The notes below the pieces were generated by a model. That model saw only the letters and a program-made list of their open reading frames with translations, made no database searches and was not told the origin of the DNA. 64,000 nucleotides of DNA, taken from positions 558,001 through 622,000 of the forward strand of contig NZ_CP072426.1 in assembly GCF_017742995.1 (NCBI RefSeq). The letters are read 5' to 3'. This DNA comes from Pseudoalteromonas viridis (lineage in GTDB: Bacteria; Pseudomonadota; Gammaproteobacteria; Enterobacterales; Alteromonadaceae). The translations under genes were made by a program, and so were the position numbers. This document shows, piece after piece, positions 54,250 through 63,170 of this stretch (position 1 is its first letter; every line of letters begins with the position of its first letter).

Positions 54250-55785
54250 GTGGACATTGATAACGTTTTAGTAATTGACTTATTCGCGGGGCCGGGCGGG
54301 CTCGGTGAAGGTATTTCTTCAGCTAAAACTGAGTTAGGCCAGTATCCATTCAAAATAGGTGTATCTGTTGAGAAAGATCCTAACGCACATAAAACACTGA
54401 CCACCCGTGCGCTATTCAGAAAACTCAAATATGAGCTTAAAGATCCCAGCAACTACTATCGTTATCTGCACGGTGAAATAACCCGGGAACAGCTTTTCGA
54501 GTTTCACCCGGAACAAGCCGCAGAAGCAGAAGAAGAAACTCTGGGCGCGCCCAGAGAGCTGGGCAAAGACAATGACTTGATCCATTCGAGAATTAGTCAA
54601 CTTGTCAGCGAGCATAGTGGACCAAAAGTCGTCATTGGTGGTCCGCCATGTCAGGCATATTCACTCGCGGGCAGATCTCGTAACGCCGGTAATAAAGAGT
54701 ACGTAGCCAAAGAAGATAAACGCCACTTCTTATATAAAGAATATCTTGAAGTACTGAGTATTGCGCAGCCACATGTCTTTGTAATGGAAAACGTGAAAGG
54801 TATTCTGTCAGCCAAGATCGACGGCGAAATTATGTTTCCCAGCATTCTGGAAGATCTAAGGGAGCCGGGAAAAATAACAACGCATAATTGCGACTACAGT
54901 TACAAGATATACTCCCTCGTAGTGCCAAGCAGTGACACTGAAGCACCAGCATATAAGAGTACAAAAGACTACCTCATTAATTGTGAAGAGCACGGTATCC
55001 CCCAGGCCAGACACAGAGTTATTTTGTTGGGTGTCAGAAGCGACATAAACGCAGTACCGGGTGTTTTGGAAAAAGCCAATGCTCCTGTCACAGTCAGGCA
55101 AACCATTGATGATCTGCCTAAACTTCGTAGCGGGTTTTCTAAGCAAAAAGATAACACTACTGACTGGGAAACATGTATCTCAGAAAACGCAAGCAAAGTC
55201 TCAACAATCCTAAAGTCACTGTTTGATGAAAGCAGTATTTCAGAACAGGTGTTACAACCATATAAAGGGTTAGAAAGAAAGAAAGAAGCGCCATATATAG
55301 AACCGGCGCTTATGCCTCAACACCTCAGAGACTGGCTTTACGATAGTAATCTTGAAAAAGTATTGAATCACGAAACTCGTGGTCATATGGCAGATGACTT
55401 ATTGCGTTATGCCTTTTGCGCCGGATACGCAATGGCGGGTGACGGAGTTTCTCCAAAATCGCGAGAGTTTCCAAAATCCCTGGCACCTGCTCACAGTAAC
55501 TGGGACACAGGCACCCATGCTGACCGGTTCAGAGTCCAGGTGGCAGACAGGTATGCCACAACAGTAACCAGCCATATTTCAAAAGATGGCCACTATTTTG
55601 TGCACTATGATCCAAAACAATGCAGAAGTTTGACAGTAAGGGAGGCTGCTCGTTTGCAAACCTTCCCTGATAACTACTTCTTCGAAGGGAACAGAACCAG
55701 CCAATATGTTCAGGTTGGTAATGCTGTTCCTCCGCTGTTGGCAAATAAGATAGGTAAGATAATCTTTGCCCTATTATCATTCTAG
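54250..55785 (+). CDS. dcm: DNA (cytosine-5-)-methyltransferase
   Basis: A C5 cytosine methylase with all key motifs: I (VIDLFAGPGGLGEG), IV with the catalytic Cys (GGPPCQAYSLAGRSRN, codon at 54649), VI (FVMENVKG), VIII (IPQARHRVILLGVR) and X (VQVGNAVPPLLANKIG). The target recognition region lies between VIII and IX. A GTG at 54250 just before VLVIDLFAG is the most likely start (511 residues). The frame is open back to a TTG at 54148, but that extension reads like a hydrophobic leader and lacks a ribosome site. It is convergent with the receiver gene, with only 2 bases between stops. Confidence 0.9.
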   Translation: MDIDNVLVIDLFAGPGGLGEGISSAKTELGQYPFKIGVSVEKDPNAHKTLTTRALFRKLKYELKDPSNYYRYLHGEITREQLFEFHPEQAAEAEEETLGAPRELGKDNDLIHSRISQLVSEHSGPKVVIGGPPCQAYSLAGRSRNAGNKEYVAKEDKRHFLYKEYLEVLSIAQPHVFVMENVKGILSAKIDGEIMFPSILEDLREPGKITTHNCDYSYKIYSLVVPSSDTEAPAYKSTKDYLINCEEHGIPQARHRVILLGVRSDINAVPGVLEKANAPVTVRQTIDDLPKLRSGFSKQKDNTTDWETCISENASKVSTILKSLFDESSISEQVLQPYKGLERKKEAPYIEPALMPQHLRDWLYDSNLEKVLNHETRGHMADDLLRYAFCAGYAMAGDGVSPKSREFPKSLAPAHSNWDTGTHADRFRVQVADRYATTVTSHISKDGHYFVHYDPKQCRSLTVREAARLQTFPDNYFFEGNRTSQYVQVGNAVPPLLANKIGKIIFALLSF

Positions 55786-55787
55786 GC

Positions 55788-56909
55788 TTATTCAGGATGT
55801 GAATAGTCAGGAGTTCCAATACGGCTAAAGTAATTTCCTAGCCTTTCAACTAAAGATGGAACAAACTCGTTTGATAAACTTGCTACTCTATTTTCTAATA
55901 GAAACTTTTGATTATTATCATTGAATTCTAATGTTCTAATCTTATTAAAAGACGCATTGAAAGGTCCCAAAGGTCTATCACCGGAACTCCTATTCAATTT
56001 CAACTCTTGGATGAAATGTGCTGAAACTTTTCCGTTGTGATTAGTAAATTTCTTTAAGTTATCACGGGCTTTATCTATCTTTTTCTGGTTTTGTTCTTTC
56101 TTCTTACCTTCAAGCTCTTTAAGTAATTTATCCCATGTATCTCGAACATCCTGCAACTCTACAAGCTGAATAGTAGACTGGCCTGTGGCTAGTCTAGTCA
56201 TGTCACAACGAGGCGTCACAATTATTTCAAAAAAACCTTCACGTGATTCAATAATATCACCAGTATCAAGCTCTTCATGTAATGGAGGCACAAAAAAATA
56301 CTCTTCTGGGTGCGCTCCGATCTCCCCCTCTTTATGTAGTGAAGCATGAATATGCGTTGCCATATGCCTTGTTAATGGTTGATGCAAATGACCCATCTCC
56401 TCTCCCTTAATCCAATATTGCCAACGAGGCCAGATTGAATGAGAAAATAGTTTTGCCATCGATTTTTCGAATTCAAACTTTAAGTGCTGCATGGCTTGGA
56501 TTATATCTATCTTCCCTTTAGTCCAAGCTAATATATTATCGACAAAGTCAGCACCGCTCTTTACAAAAACCTGAACGATTTCGCTATTAATAGGAGACAA
56601 CTCAACCATTCCTTTTTCTGCGGTACATACAGCCACCAATGATAAATGACATTCCGTAACCAATTCAATCAGAGTGTTCCCATCGTGGTTTTTCTCATTG
56701 CTTGCTCCTCCCTCATCTTTAAGTCTTATATCAATAATAGCAACATCGTACTTTACCTTTGATAGATAATTCTTTGCATCTGATAAATTTTGAGCATAAT
56801 CAGCTTCTATACTTAGCCCACTATCGAGATTTAAAAAACGTATTCTTTCCTTCCATACACCTAATATAGCTTCGTCATCTTCAACTATCAGAAAATTTAG
56901 TTTCATCAT
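55788..56909 (-). CDS. Receiver-domain protein with unrecognised C-terminal output
   Basis: A 373-residue protein. Residues 1-125 are a complete receiver: acidic pair Asp11/Asp12 (VEDDEA), phospho-acceptor Asp60 (IIDIRL), Thr96 and Lys117. The remaining 250 residues contain GFFEIIVTPRCDMTR near 230, a Lys-rich coiled coil near 265-295, and no DNA-binding or enzymatic domain I recognise. Its start overlaps the stop of the double-GHKL gene by 4 bases, so they are coupled like a sensor-regulator pair. Base composition is visibly AT-rich compared with neighbours outside the island. Confidence 0.8.
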   Translation of the reverse strand: MMKLNFLIVEDDEAILGVWKERIRFLNLDSGLSIEADYAQNLSDAKNYLSKVKYDVAIIDIRLKDEGGASNEKNHDGNTLIELVTECHLSLVAVCTAEKGMVELSPINSEIVQVFVKSGADFVDNILAWTKGKIDIIQAMQHLKFEFEKSMAKLFSHSIWPRWQYWIKGEEMGHLHQPLTRHMATHIHASLHKEGEIGAHPEEYFFVPPLHEELDTGDIIESREGFFEIIVTPRCDMTRLATGQSTIQLVELQDVRDTWDKLLKELEGKKKEQNQKKIDKARDNLKKFTNHNGKVSAHFIQELKLNRSSGDRPLGPFNASFNKIRTLEFNDNNQKFLLENRVASLSNEFVPSLVERLGNYFSRIGTPDYSHPE

Positions 56910-59116
56910 ACCACCTCTTTACTTCTTGGAAATGTAATTTTAAAAGTTGTCAAAGGGAGACGCTCCAACAATATCAAGTCCCCCTTACTATTGATGCAAG
57001 CTTCTTTCGCAATAGACAAACCTAAACCATGGCCATTTGACTTCAATGTAAAGCCAGCATCAAATATGGTTTCAACATCATCTTTATCAATTTCAGGGCC
57101 ATTATTTTTAATTAAAAAAGCCACAGAATCTCCTTCATAAAAAGAGTCGATAAATATAAACCCGCCTTCATTTTCAACACTAGATATCCAATATATTGCA
57201 TTGTGCAATATATTTAACAAAGAAGATTGCAAGTCTTGCTTATAACCATACAGCATAACTTTTTCATCAAGGCACAAATCGACGTTTACATTGTTAGATA
57301 TCAACTCGTCAGACAGTAGATTTAAAACATCATCAAATACTTCTTTGGCATAGAAGTTCATTGGCCTCCCTCTTTTCCTTCCTGAAATCGGGTCTAATGA
57401 TTTAAATAGTGACTTAAGTCCATCAACTGCCGTTTTTATTCCTGCCCCATAAGTTGGATAATACTCTCTGACTAAATCACCTTTTTTAGAGTCGTCCAAT
57501 AAAAAAGGAGCGTGCTCAATTATACTCTTAGAGTGAGACTCAAGAGGAACTAAGTATGACCTACCATCGTGAATAACTTGACCAACAACTAAGCCAAGTG
57601 CAGCTCTAGACTCCAATAACTTTTGATACTCCTCAATCTCATCCAATGATTTTGTGAGTGCTTTTGATTCTTTCTCTATTTTTAATAGTATTGGTTTTTG
57701 CTGCTCTGGAGTTAAAGACTGAATTGCAGAGCTTATTTCTTCGAGGCTAGCTATACTTCTTGCTTTATCTATACTTGGCTTTGGCTTCCTACCGATACCA
57801 GCCTTAGCCCTAAAGTCAAATCTCTTTGGCTCAATTGTTAATAACAGCTTTTCTAGCAAGTTATTCAGCCTTAAAAAGGCACCGTTATTTTCCAATCCTT
57901 CCCGGCTACTTCTTTCGATTAACTTTGACTCTTCCTCGCTACCCACATTTATAAAGCCAGATACTTGGCCATGGCCTATTCTTACCGACGGCTTTTGGAC
58001 ACGCCTCTTTTCTAACTTTAACCAATCTTGGTCTGGGTCACCATATGGCCTTATTCGAAATCCATTTCGATATATTCCAATACCCGCATTCTTTGAAATG
58101 ATCTCCCTAGCCTTACGTAAACCAATTTTAGCAAAGTTTACTCCCATTCTTTCAAAGAGTTTTTCAACCGATTGACTCTCTAGATCAAATATTCTCAACT
58201 CCACATCAACCTTTCCACAATGCAGCTCTTCACTTGATAATTTAAAGGCTGGTATTTCAATTTCACTTTTCTTTCTGTCACCTCTTAGTATCGTAAAATA
58301 CCCTGAGAACGCACCGTGGTTATCAAACTTCCCTTCTAACAAGTAATCAGCTTCCTTACGAATGGAAAATGGCTTTATAATGCTTACATCTTCATTATCC
58401 TCGCCGTCAAAAGAGTTTTCTGAAAGTTGATTAAACTCTTCTAAAACTGATATGCCATCAAAGTTATAAGGGGGTTCGTTACACTCTAGAAACTCTGACA
58501 AGTCCAAAACAATATTAAACTTATCATCAGCATGAATGGGGGAAGCTAGCTTTTTAAGTTCCTGTATAAGAGACTTAACCCGTTCCTCTGTCCAATCGGT
58601 AAGAAATTCCTTTATTACAATTAAAACTCCATTATCTGTACTTTCATCACAAGTTGAAGTCGTGATATCGAGGTCTATTTCATCTAGATATTTTACTTCT
58701 TCAAAAATCTGCCAATCGAGATCAATTCTATTTTTTTCTTTTTCTCCTTTCGTATCCGCGACACTCTCCAAAGTTAAAAAACGACCCAAGCTAGCGGCTG
58801 CAAATCTCCCAACTCCTTTTGCACCCAGCACTTTTCTTTTTCCTGATAAGCTATGTGCTCTTTTCGTTTTTGTATCGTTAGCAGGTTCTAACCAGTGACC
58901 TAATATGACATCCCTAGTCATTCCATGACCGTCGTCAGTAATATGAATTTCACCTGGCTTTCCATTTCTAGGAGGGAATATTTTAATTTTCGCGTAACTA
59001 GCCTCTGCATCATACGAATTCTTAACTAATTCAATAATCGCAGCCTCCGGGCCACTAATTAATTTGTCACCAATCGTTCTTATCAGCCGAGCTCTGGGCC
59101 TTAACTTAGCCATCAT
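56906..59116 (-). CDS. Double-GHKL protein: MORC/HSP90-like ATPase fused to histidine kinase core
   Basis: A 736-residue protein with two ATP sites. The N-terminal GHKL ATPase (1-200) has EAAIIELVKNSYDA (Glu29, Asn33, Asp36), ITDDGHGM and GAKGVGRFA, as in MutL/HSP90/MORC-type proteins. Its middle domain carries IYRNGFRIRPYG and RSSREGLENNGAF. A coiled coil near 480-505 leads to a DHp-like helix with His516 in VIHDGRSYLVPL and a second HATPase (N-box LNILHNAIYWI, NNGPEID in place of DxGxG, GHGLGLS). AAGGAG precedes the start. It is coupled to the receiver protein. Confidence 0.8.
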   Translation of the reverse strand: MMAKLRPRARLIRTIGDKLISGPEAAIIELVKNSYDAEASYAKIKIFPPRNGKPGEIHITDDGHGMTRDVILGHWLEPANDTKTKRAHSLSGKRKVLGAKGVGRFAAASLGRFLTLESVADTKGEKEKNRIDLDWQIFEEVKYLDEIDLDITTSTCDESTDNGVLIVIKEFLTDWTEERVKSLIQELKKLASPIHADDKFNIVLDLSEFLECNEPPYNFDGISVLEEFNQLSENSFDGEDNEDVSIIKPFSIRKEADYLLEGKFDNHGAFSGYFTILRGDRKKSEIEIPAFKLSSEELHCGKVDVELRIFDLESQSVEKLFERMGVNFAKIGLRKAREIISKNAGIGIYRNGFRIRPYGDPDQDWLKLEKRRVQKPSVRIGHGQVSGFINVGSEEESKLIERSSREGLENNGAFLRLNNLLEKLLLTIEPKRFDFRAKAGIGRKPKPSIDKARSIASLEEISSAIQSLTPEQQKPILLKIEKESKALTKSLDEIEEYQKLLESRAALGLVVGQVIHDGRSYLVPLESHSKSIIEHAPFLLDDSKKGDLVREYYPTYGAGIKTAVDGLKSLFKSLDPISGRKRGRPMNFYAKEVFDDVLNLLSDELISNNVNVDLCLDEKVMLYGYKQDLQSSLLNILHNAIYWISSVENEGGFIFIDSFYEGDSVAFLIKNNGPEIDKDDVETIFDAGFTLKSNGHGLGLSIAKEACINSKGDLILLERLPLTTFKITFPRSKEVV

Positions 59117-59130
59117 ATCTCCTTAAAGTT

Positions 59131-62106
59131 TTACGTAATCAGCCGCGCAAACGTCACTAAACTCTCGTCCGCGATTATGGTTTCGTAATCTGGGTTGCGG
59201 GCGACCAGCAGGTATCTGGCTTCGCCCTGTTCGTTATATTCTTTTTGCACATCGCGCAGTAAAAACTGGGCGTCGCCCGATTCATCAAATCGTTCGATGG
59301 CGATGGTGGTGCCCGTCAGTGAACCAGCGTTGTCGCTGCTGACGCGTTCCAGTAGCAGTAAATCACCGTCCAGAATAGGGTTTTTACCGCCATTCATTGA
59401 GTTACCGCTGGCGTGTGCCAAAAAGTGCTTGTCCGGGTCAACCCTGCCAGTACGGTCAGGTGCCGGGCGCCATGTCATGTCGCTGTCGTCACCGGTTTTA
59501 AAATGGCCGCAGGCAATTTTCAGATTGGGGAAATACGGCAGCTGAACCACATTGGTGCTGTCGGGTTCGCTTTGCTGCTCTGGCATGCCTGGCTCTTTTT
59601 CGTCAGAGGCTTGTTCCGGCTCTGGGGTTGCTGCTTGCAGCTCTGAAATACGCTTGTTTTCAATGCGCTGGGTGTATTCAGCTAGTCTGAGTTCAATAAG
59701 CTCTGCAACACAGTCGGCCAGCTTGTCAATATCCTGCTCCGGGAGCTGATCAGTATGTACGTTCGCAACCAGCCGGGCTAACTGTAGATCTTCGCCGTTT
59801 CTTTCGACCTTAAACCAGGTTGTGCCTTGTTTGGCTTTTTTGAGTCCGGTAAAGGCTTCTACCGGGTTGCCAAGCCAGTAGCTGAACCAGGCCTGACTGT
59901 CTGGCTCCAGTGTTCGTTTGGATTCTGGCAGGTCATGTGCTTTGAGGTGTGGGTAGCGTGCTAAAATCGCCGCACTTACTTTGGCCAGTTCGCTCAGGGT
60001 TGGCGCAGCTCTGAAGCCGTCGAGTTGTATAAACGCTTGCAGCAAAATGGCCTTAAAGCATTTAGTCATACTGGTTTGCTGTACAGCATTAAACAGAAAG
60101 TCTGCGTATGGCGCTAACCAGTCTGGGTTAATTCCGTCACCGATATCGGCCAGCATCGCAAACCAGCTGCCATGTTGTTTATTGACTTTTTTCAGGTCGC
60201 CGTAGTGGCGATAGAACTCGCTTGCACTTGGGTTATGCCCAAGCAGCTGTGCCAGGTGCTCATAATCTTCCAGTGCTGTGGTGCGTTGTATTTTGGCCAG
60301 TTGCTGCCAGAAATCAGTGATCTCTAGGTCAAAGTTGATGAAGCACCCTTCGGGCAATTTGGGAGCTTTCAGTGCTTGTGTCACGCCCTTTGCGCCTTGT
60401 GCGTTAAGCAGTGCCGCTGGCTTATTTAGAAAGCTATGGTGGTTGCCGATAAAATCCAGCACTGTGAGGTGGGTTTTGCCTTCACAAGTCCGTAATCCCC
60501 GACCAAGCTGCTGTAAAAATAGAATTTTGGAATCGCTGGGCCGCAACATCAGTACGGTATCAATGCTGGGTAGGTCGGTGCCTTCGTTAAATAAGTCCAC
60601 TGAGAATAAAATCTTAACCTGCCCTTGCTCGAGCTGTTCGAGCGCATCATTACGACGAACCTGGGAGTCGCTGTGTACGGCCAGCGCCTTAACACCGGCC
60701 TGATTAAAGTAACCCGCCATGTGCTCGGCATGGCGTTTAGATATGCAAAAGGCCAGCGTGCGTTGTTGCTTACGCGCTTGCCACTCTTTTAATGCATGTG
60801 CCGCCCGCTTGCTGGTCGCAAACTGGTTTTCAAGCGCGTCCGGGTCGAACCGGCCGTTGCGCCAGGGAATTGCGCTGTAGTCAATGTCCTGATCCCAAAT
60901 GCCATAATACTGAAATGGCACCAGTGTGCCGTTATCTATTCCCTGAGTGAGGTTGCGTTCAAACACCAGGTTGTTGTCGCACAGCCCGAGTATATCGGCC
61001 TGATCGGTACGCTCCGGCGTGGCGGTTAAACCCAACAAGAACTGAGGGGTAAAGTAGTTGAGTAATGCGCGGTAAACCCGGGCACTGGCGTGGTGAAACT
61101 CATCCACCACGATATAGTCAAAATGATCCGGCGCAAAGCGCTGCAAATGACGGGCTTGCCCTAACGTCTGGACTGAAGCAAAAAGGCAGTCGGCGTCCGA
61201 GTCTTTCTTTTTGCCCGTGTATAGCCCGGTTTTACATTGTAATAATCGCGCAAAGGTGCGCTGAGCCTGCGTCAGGATCTCCTCGCGGTGAGCCACAAAC
61301 AAAATACGCTTTGCACGCATTTGTTGCGCATCAAATACCGAAAGCCAGGTTTTGCCCATACCCGTTGCCAGCACCACTAGCCCCCGCTTAAAGCCCTGGC
61401 GGCGCGTTTCTGCCAGCGCATCCAGAGCCAGCTGTTGGTCGGCGCGCGGTGTGACTGGCTCTGCATCGCTGTCGTCTTCAGCTTCACCAGCGACAACAAA
61501 CTGCGGCGCTTTTCGTCTTTGTATATAGGTATCAATCCAGCTATGGCTGAGTGTTTTAACCTTGTTATGAGCAAACAGCTCGGCAAATACCCGGCGAATA
61601 TAATTGAATTCGCAGGCTCCCTTGCTGCCCGGCGGATGGGTGTAGTCATGGCGAAAACACCACTCCAGCCCTGTGGTCAGTGCACTTTTACTAATATTGT
61701 TTGAACCGATAAAGGCGCAGCCTGCTGCAATTTCAGCGCTATTTTGCTGCGTTTTAACAAAAATGTACGACTTCATATGAAAGCTTTGATGTGTGTCACT
61801 TTCATAAATGCGAATATCAGCGCCTCGCTCAACCAGTGTCATTAGTTCGCGTAACGCCACCGGGCTGGTGATGTCGAGATAATCAGAAGTAAGCAGTTTG
61901 AGCTGCGCGCCACTGCGCAGAGCCTCAAGCAGTGGATCGAATAACAACGCCAGTCCACTTGGCTGGATAAAAGAGACTGTGATTTCAATTTCGTCGGCAT
62001 GGTTAATGGCATGCACGAGTTTTGGCAATAAGGGATCGGTGCCACCCGCCGTCAGTTGACGCGCGCTGTTTTGCAATACGGTGTTCTGACTAAAACTATT
62101 CACCAC
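59131..62106 (-). CDS. PLD nuclease-SF2 helicase-S24-like fusion protein
   Basis: A 991-residue protein. Residues 1-190 are a phospholipase D-type nuclease domain with His110-x-Lys112 and GSNNIS. An SF2 helicase follows: Walker A ATGMGKT at 247-253, DEFHH at 335, TATPER at 361, then DLFNEGTDLP and QQLGRGLR. A long helical region comes next, and the last ~120 residues look like a LexA/S24 domain (ASGNSMNGGKNPILDGDLLLLE). The S24 Ser is present, but the catalytic Lys position appears to be Arg. A GTG at 62106 or 62103 starts it, overlapping the methyltransferase end. It is the likely restriction or effector component of the island. Confidence 0.88.
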   Translation of the reverse strand: MVNSFSQNTVLQNSARQLTAGGTDPLLPKLVHAINHADEIEITVSFIQPSGLALLFDPLLEALRSGAQLKLLTSDYLDITSPVALRELMTLVERGADIRIYESDTHQSFHMKSYIFVKTQQNSAEIAAGCAFIGSNNISKSALTTGLEWCFRHDYTHPPGSKGACEFNYIRRVFAELFAHNKVKTLSHSWIDTYIQRRKAPQFVVAGEAEDDSDAEPVTPRADQQLALDALAETRRQGFKRGLVVLATGMGKTWLSVFDAQQMRAKRILFVAHREEILTQAQRTFARLLQCKTGLYTGKKKDSDADCLFASVQTLGQARHLQRFAPDHFDYIVVDEFHHASARVYRALLNYFTPQFLLGLTATPERTDQADILGLCDNNLVFERNLTQGIDNGTLVPFQYYGIWDQDIDYSAIPWRNGRFDPDALENQFATSKRAAHALKEWQARKQQRTLAFCISKRHAEHMAGYFNQAGVKALAVHSDSQVRRNDALEQLEQGQVKILFSVDLFNEGTDLPSIDTVLMLRPSDSKILFLQQLGRGLRTCEGKTHLTVLDFIGNHHSFLNKPAALLNAQGAKGVTQALKAPKLPEGCFINFDLEITDFWQQLAKIQRTTALEDYEHLAQLLGHNPSASEFYRHYGDLKKVNKQHGSWFAMLADIGDGINPDWLAPYADFLFNAVQQTSMTKCFKAILLQAFIQLDGFRAAPTLSELAKVSAAILARYPHLKAHDLPESKRTLEPDSQAWFSYWLGNPVEAFTGLKKAKQGTTWFKVERNGEDLQLARLVANVHTDQLPEQDIDKLADCVAELIELRLAEYTQRIENKRISELQAATPEPEQASDEKEPGMPEQQSEPDSTNVVQLPYFPNLKIACGHFKTGDDSDMTWRPAPDRTGRVDPDKHFLAHASGNSMNGGKNPILDGDLLLLERVSSDNAGSLTGTTIAIERFDESGDAQFLLRDVQKEYNEQGEARYLLVARNPDYETIIADESLVTFARLIT

Positions 62107-62695
62107 CCACCCTTTCTAACAGCGCATTAAGCCAGCGTTCGTGTTCGCGGCCGGGGCGTTGGTCGCCGGTTTGCCAGGTTTTGCAGGCTTTAAGGCCGGT
62201 GTTTTGGGCAAGTAAGGTGTTCAGGCTTTGCTCTGTGAGGTCGGTGAATGCGCGGCCGTCTGCGGTGCGTTCGCCCTCGCCGTATTTGAATGAGATATAA
62301 ATGATGCCATTTGGTTTAAGTGCGTTTTGCAGGCGCTGGAATACGCCTGGCAGTTGTGCCTTTGGCACGTGCAGCAGGCTGGCGCAGCACCAGATTGCAT
62401 CAAAGGTGTTGGTTGCTCTGAGTTCATCAAAGCTGAAGCAACCTACGGGTTGTTCCAGGTGGAAGCTGGCGATATTGGCAAGCTCTGCGCAGGCGTCGAA
62501 GGCATCAACCCGGTAGCCAAGGTTTTTAAACGCCAGTGCGTCGCGGCCAGAGCCGCAGCCGGCATCGAGGATCTTACCGCCTTTGGGTATAGCGGGTAAA
62601 AACTCGTCATACAGTGGCTGCATGTTCACTGCAAAAGTTGCCTCGGCAAAGCTGACGGCATTGCGGCTGTAATATTCTAATGTGGAGTCTGACAT
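62096..62695 (-). CDS. Class I SAM-dependent methyltransferase
   Basis: A 199-residue Rossmann-fold methyltransferase with SAM motif I LDAGCGSGRDAL, acidic motif II (VDAFDAC), a motif IV-like FDAIWCCASLLHV and a late FKYGEGER segment, resembling TehB/UbiE-like small-molecule methylases rather than DNA methylases. The ATG at 62695 is preferred to the GTG just before it. It overlaps the helicase start by 11 bases and opens the four-gene minus-strand operon. The substrate is unknown. Confidence 0.85.
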   Translation of the reverse strand: MSDSTLEYYSRNAVSFAEATFAVNMQPLYDEFLPAIPKGGKILDAGCGSGRDALAFKNLGYRVDAFDACAELANIASFHLEQPVGCFSFDELRATNTFDAIWCCASLLHVPKAQLPGVFQRLQNALKPNGIIYISFKYGEGERTADGRAFTDLTEQSLNTLLAQNTGLKACKTWQTGDQRPGREHERWLNALLERVGGE

Positions 62696-62698
62696 CAC

Positions 62699-63170
62699 TC
62701 ACCCGTTTACTCTGTGGTGCAGCTGGTAAGGAGGTGATGCATGGGACAGGTTAGGTGCCAGAGTGTTCTGTGGCTCCTTTACTGCTGATCGGCGGTTACA
62801 ACTTCCTTTGCGCGACACTTTAAAACTGTTCTTGTTATGTGCCTGCTTTTTTTGGCGGTTATCACTTAGACCGTAATCAAGTGAACCATCATTTGGTGCA
62901 GACGCATGAATAATTTACAACACTTTTTTCTGGTTGAGTAGCTTTTTATCCGCAGTGATTAGCGATTTTAAAACAATTGCTCAACTTTTGATTACAAATT
63001 GGATTGTGGGCCCGAAATGCTTGGAGATTGGGGATTTGAGCGGGTTTTTGGTTAACTTTTTATCGTAACTCAGTGCGGTTTTTGTGGCTATTACAGCGGG
63101 TTACACTGGCAAGAAGACGGTGCAGGGTTTTGAGCGGTACGAGTAATTCAGGCTTTGGGTGTTGTCGGTA
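62699..63170. other. Intergenic region upstream of the island operon
   Basis: About 470 bases without a credible gene. It should contain the operon promoter. GACAGGTTAGGTG at about 62746 repeats the end of the element at 33578. The rest is unassigned. Confidence 0.4.
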
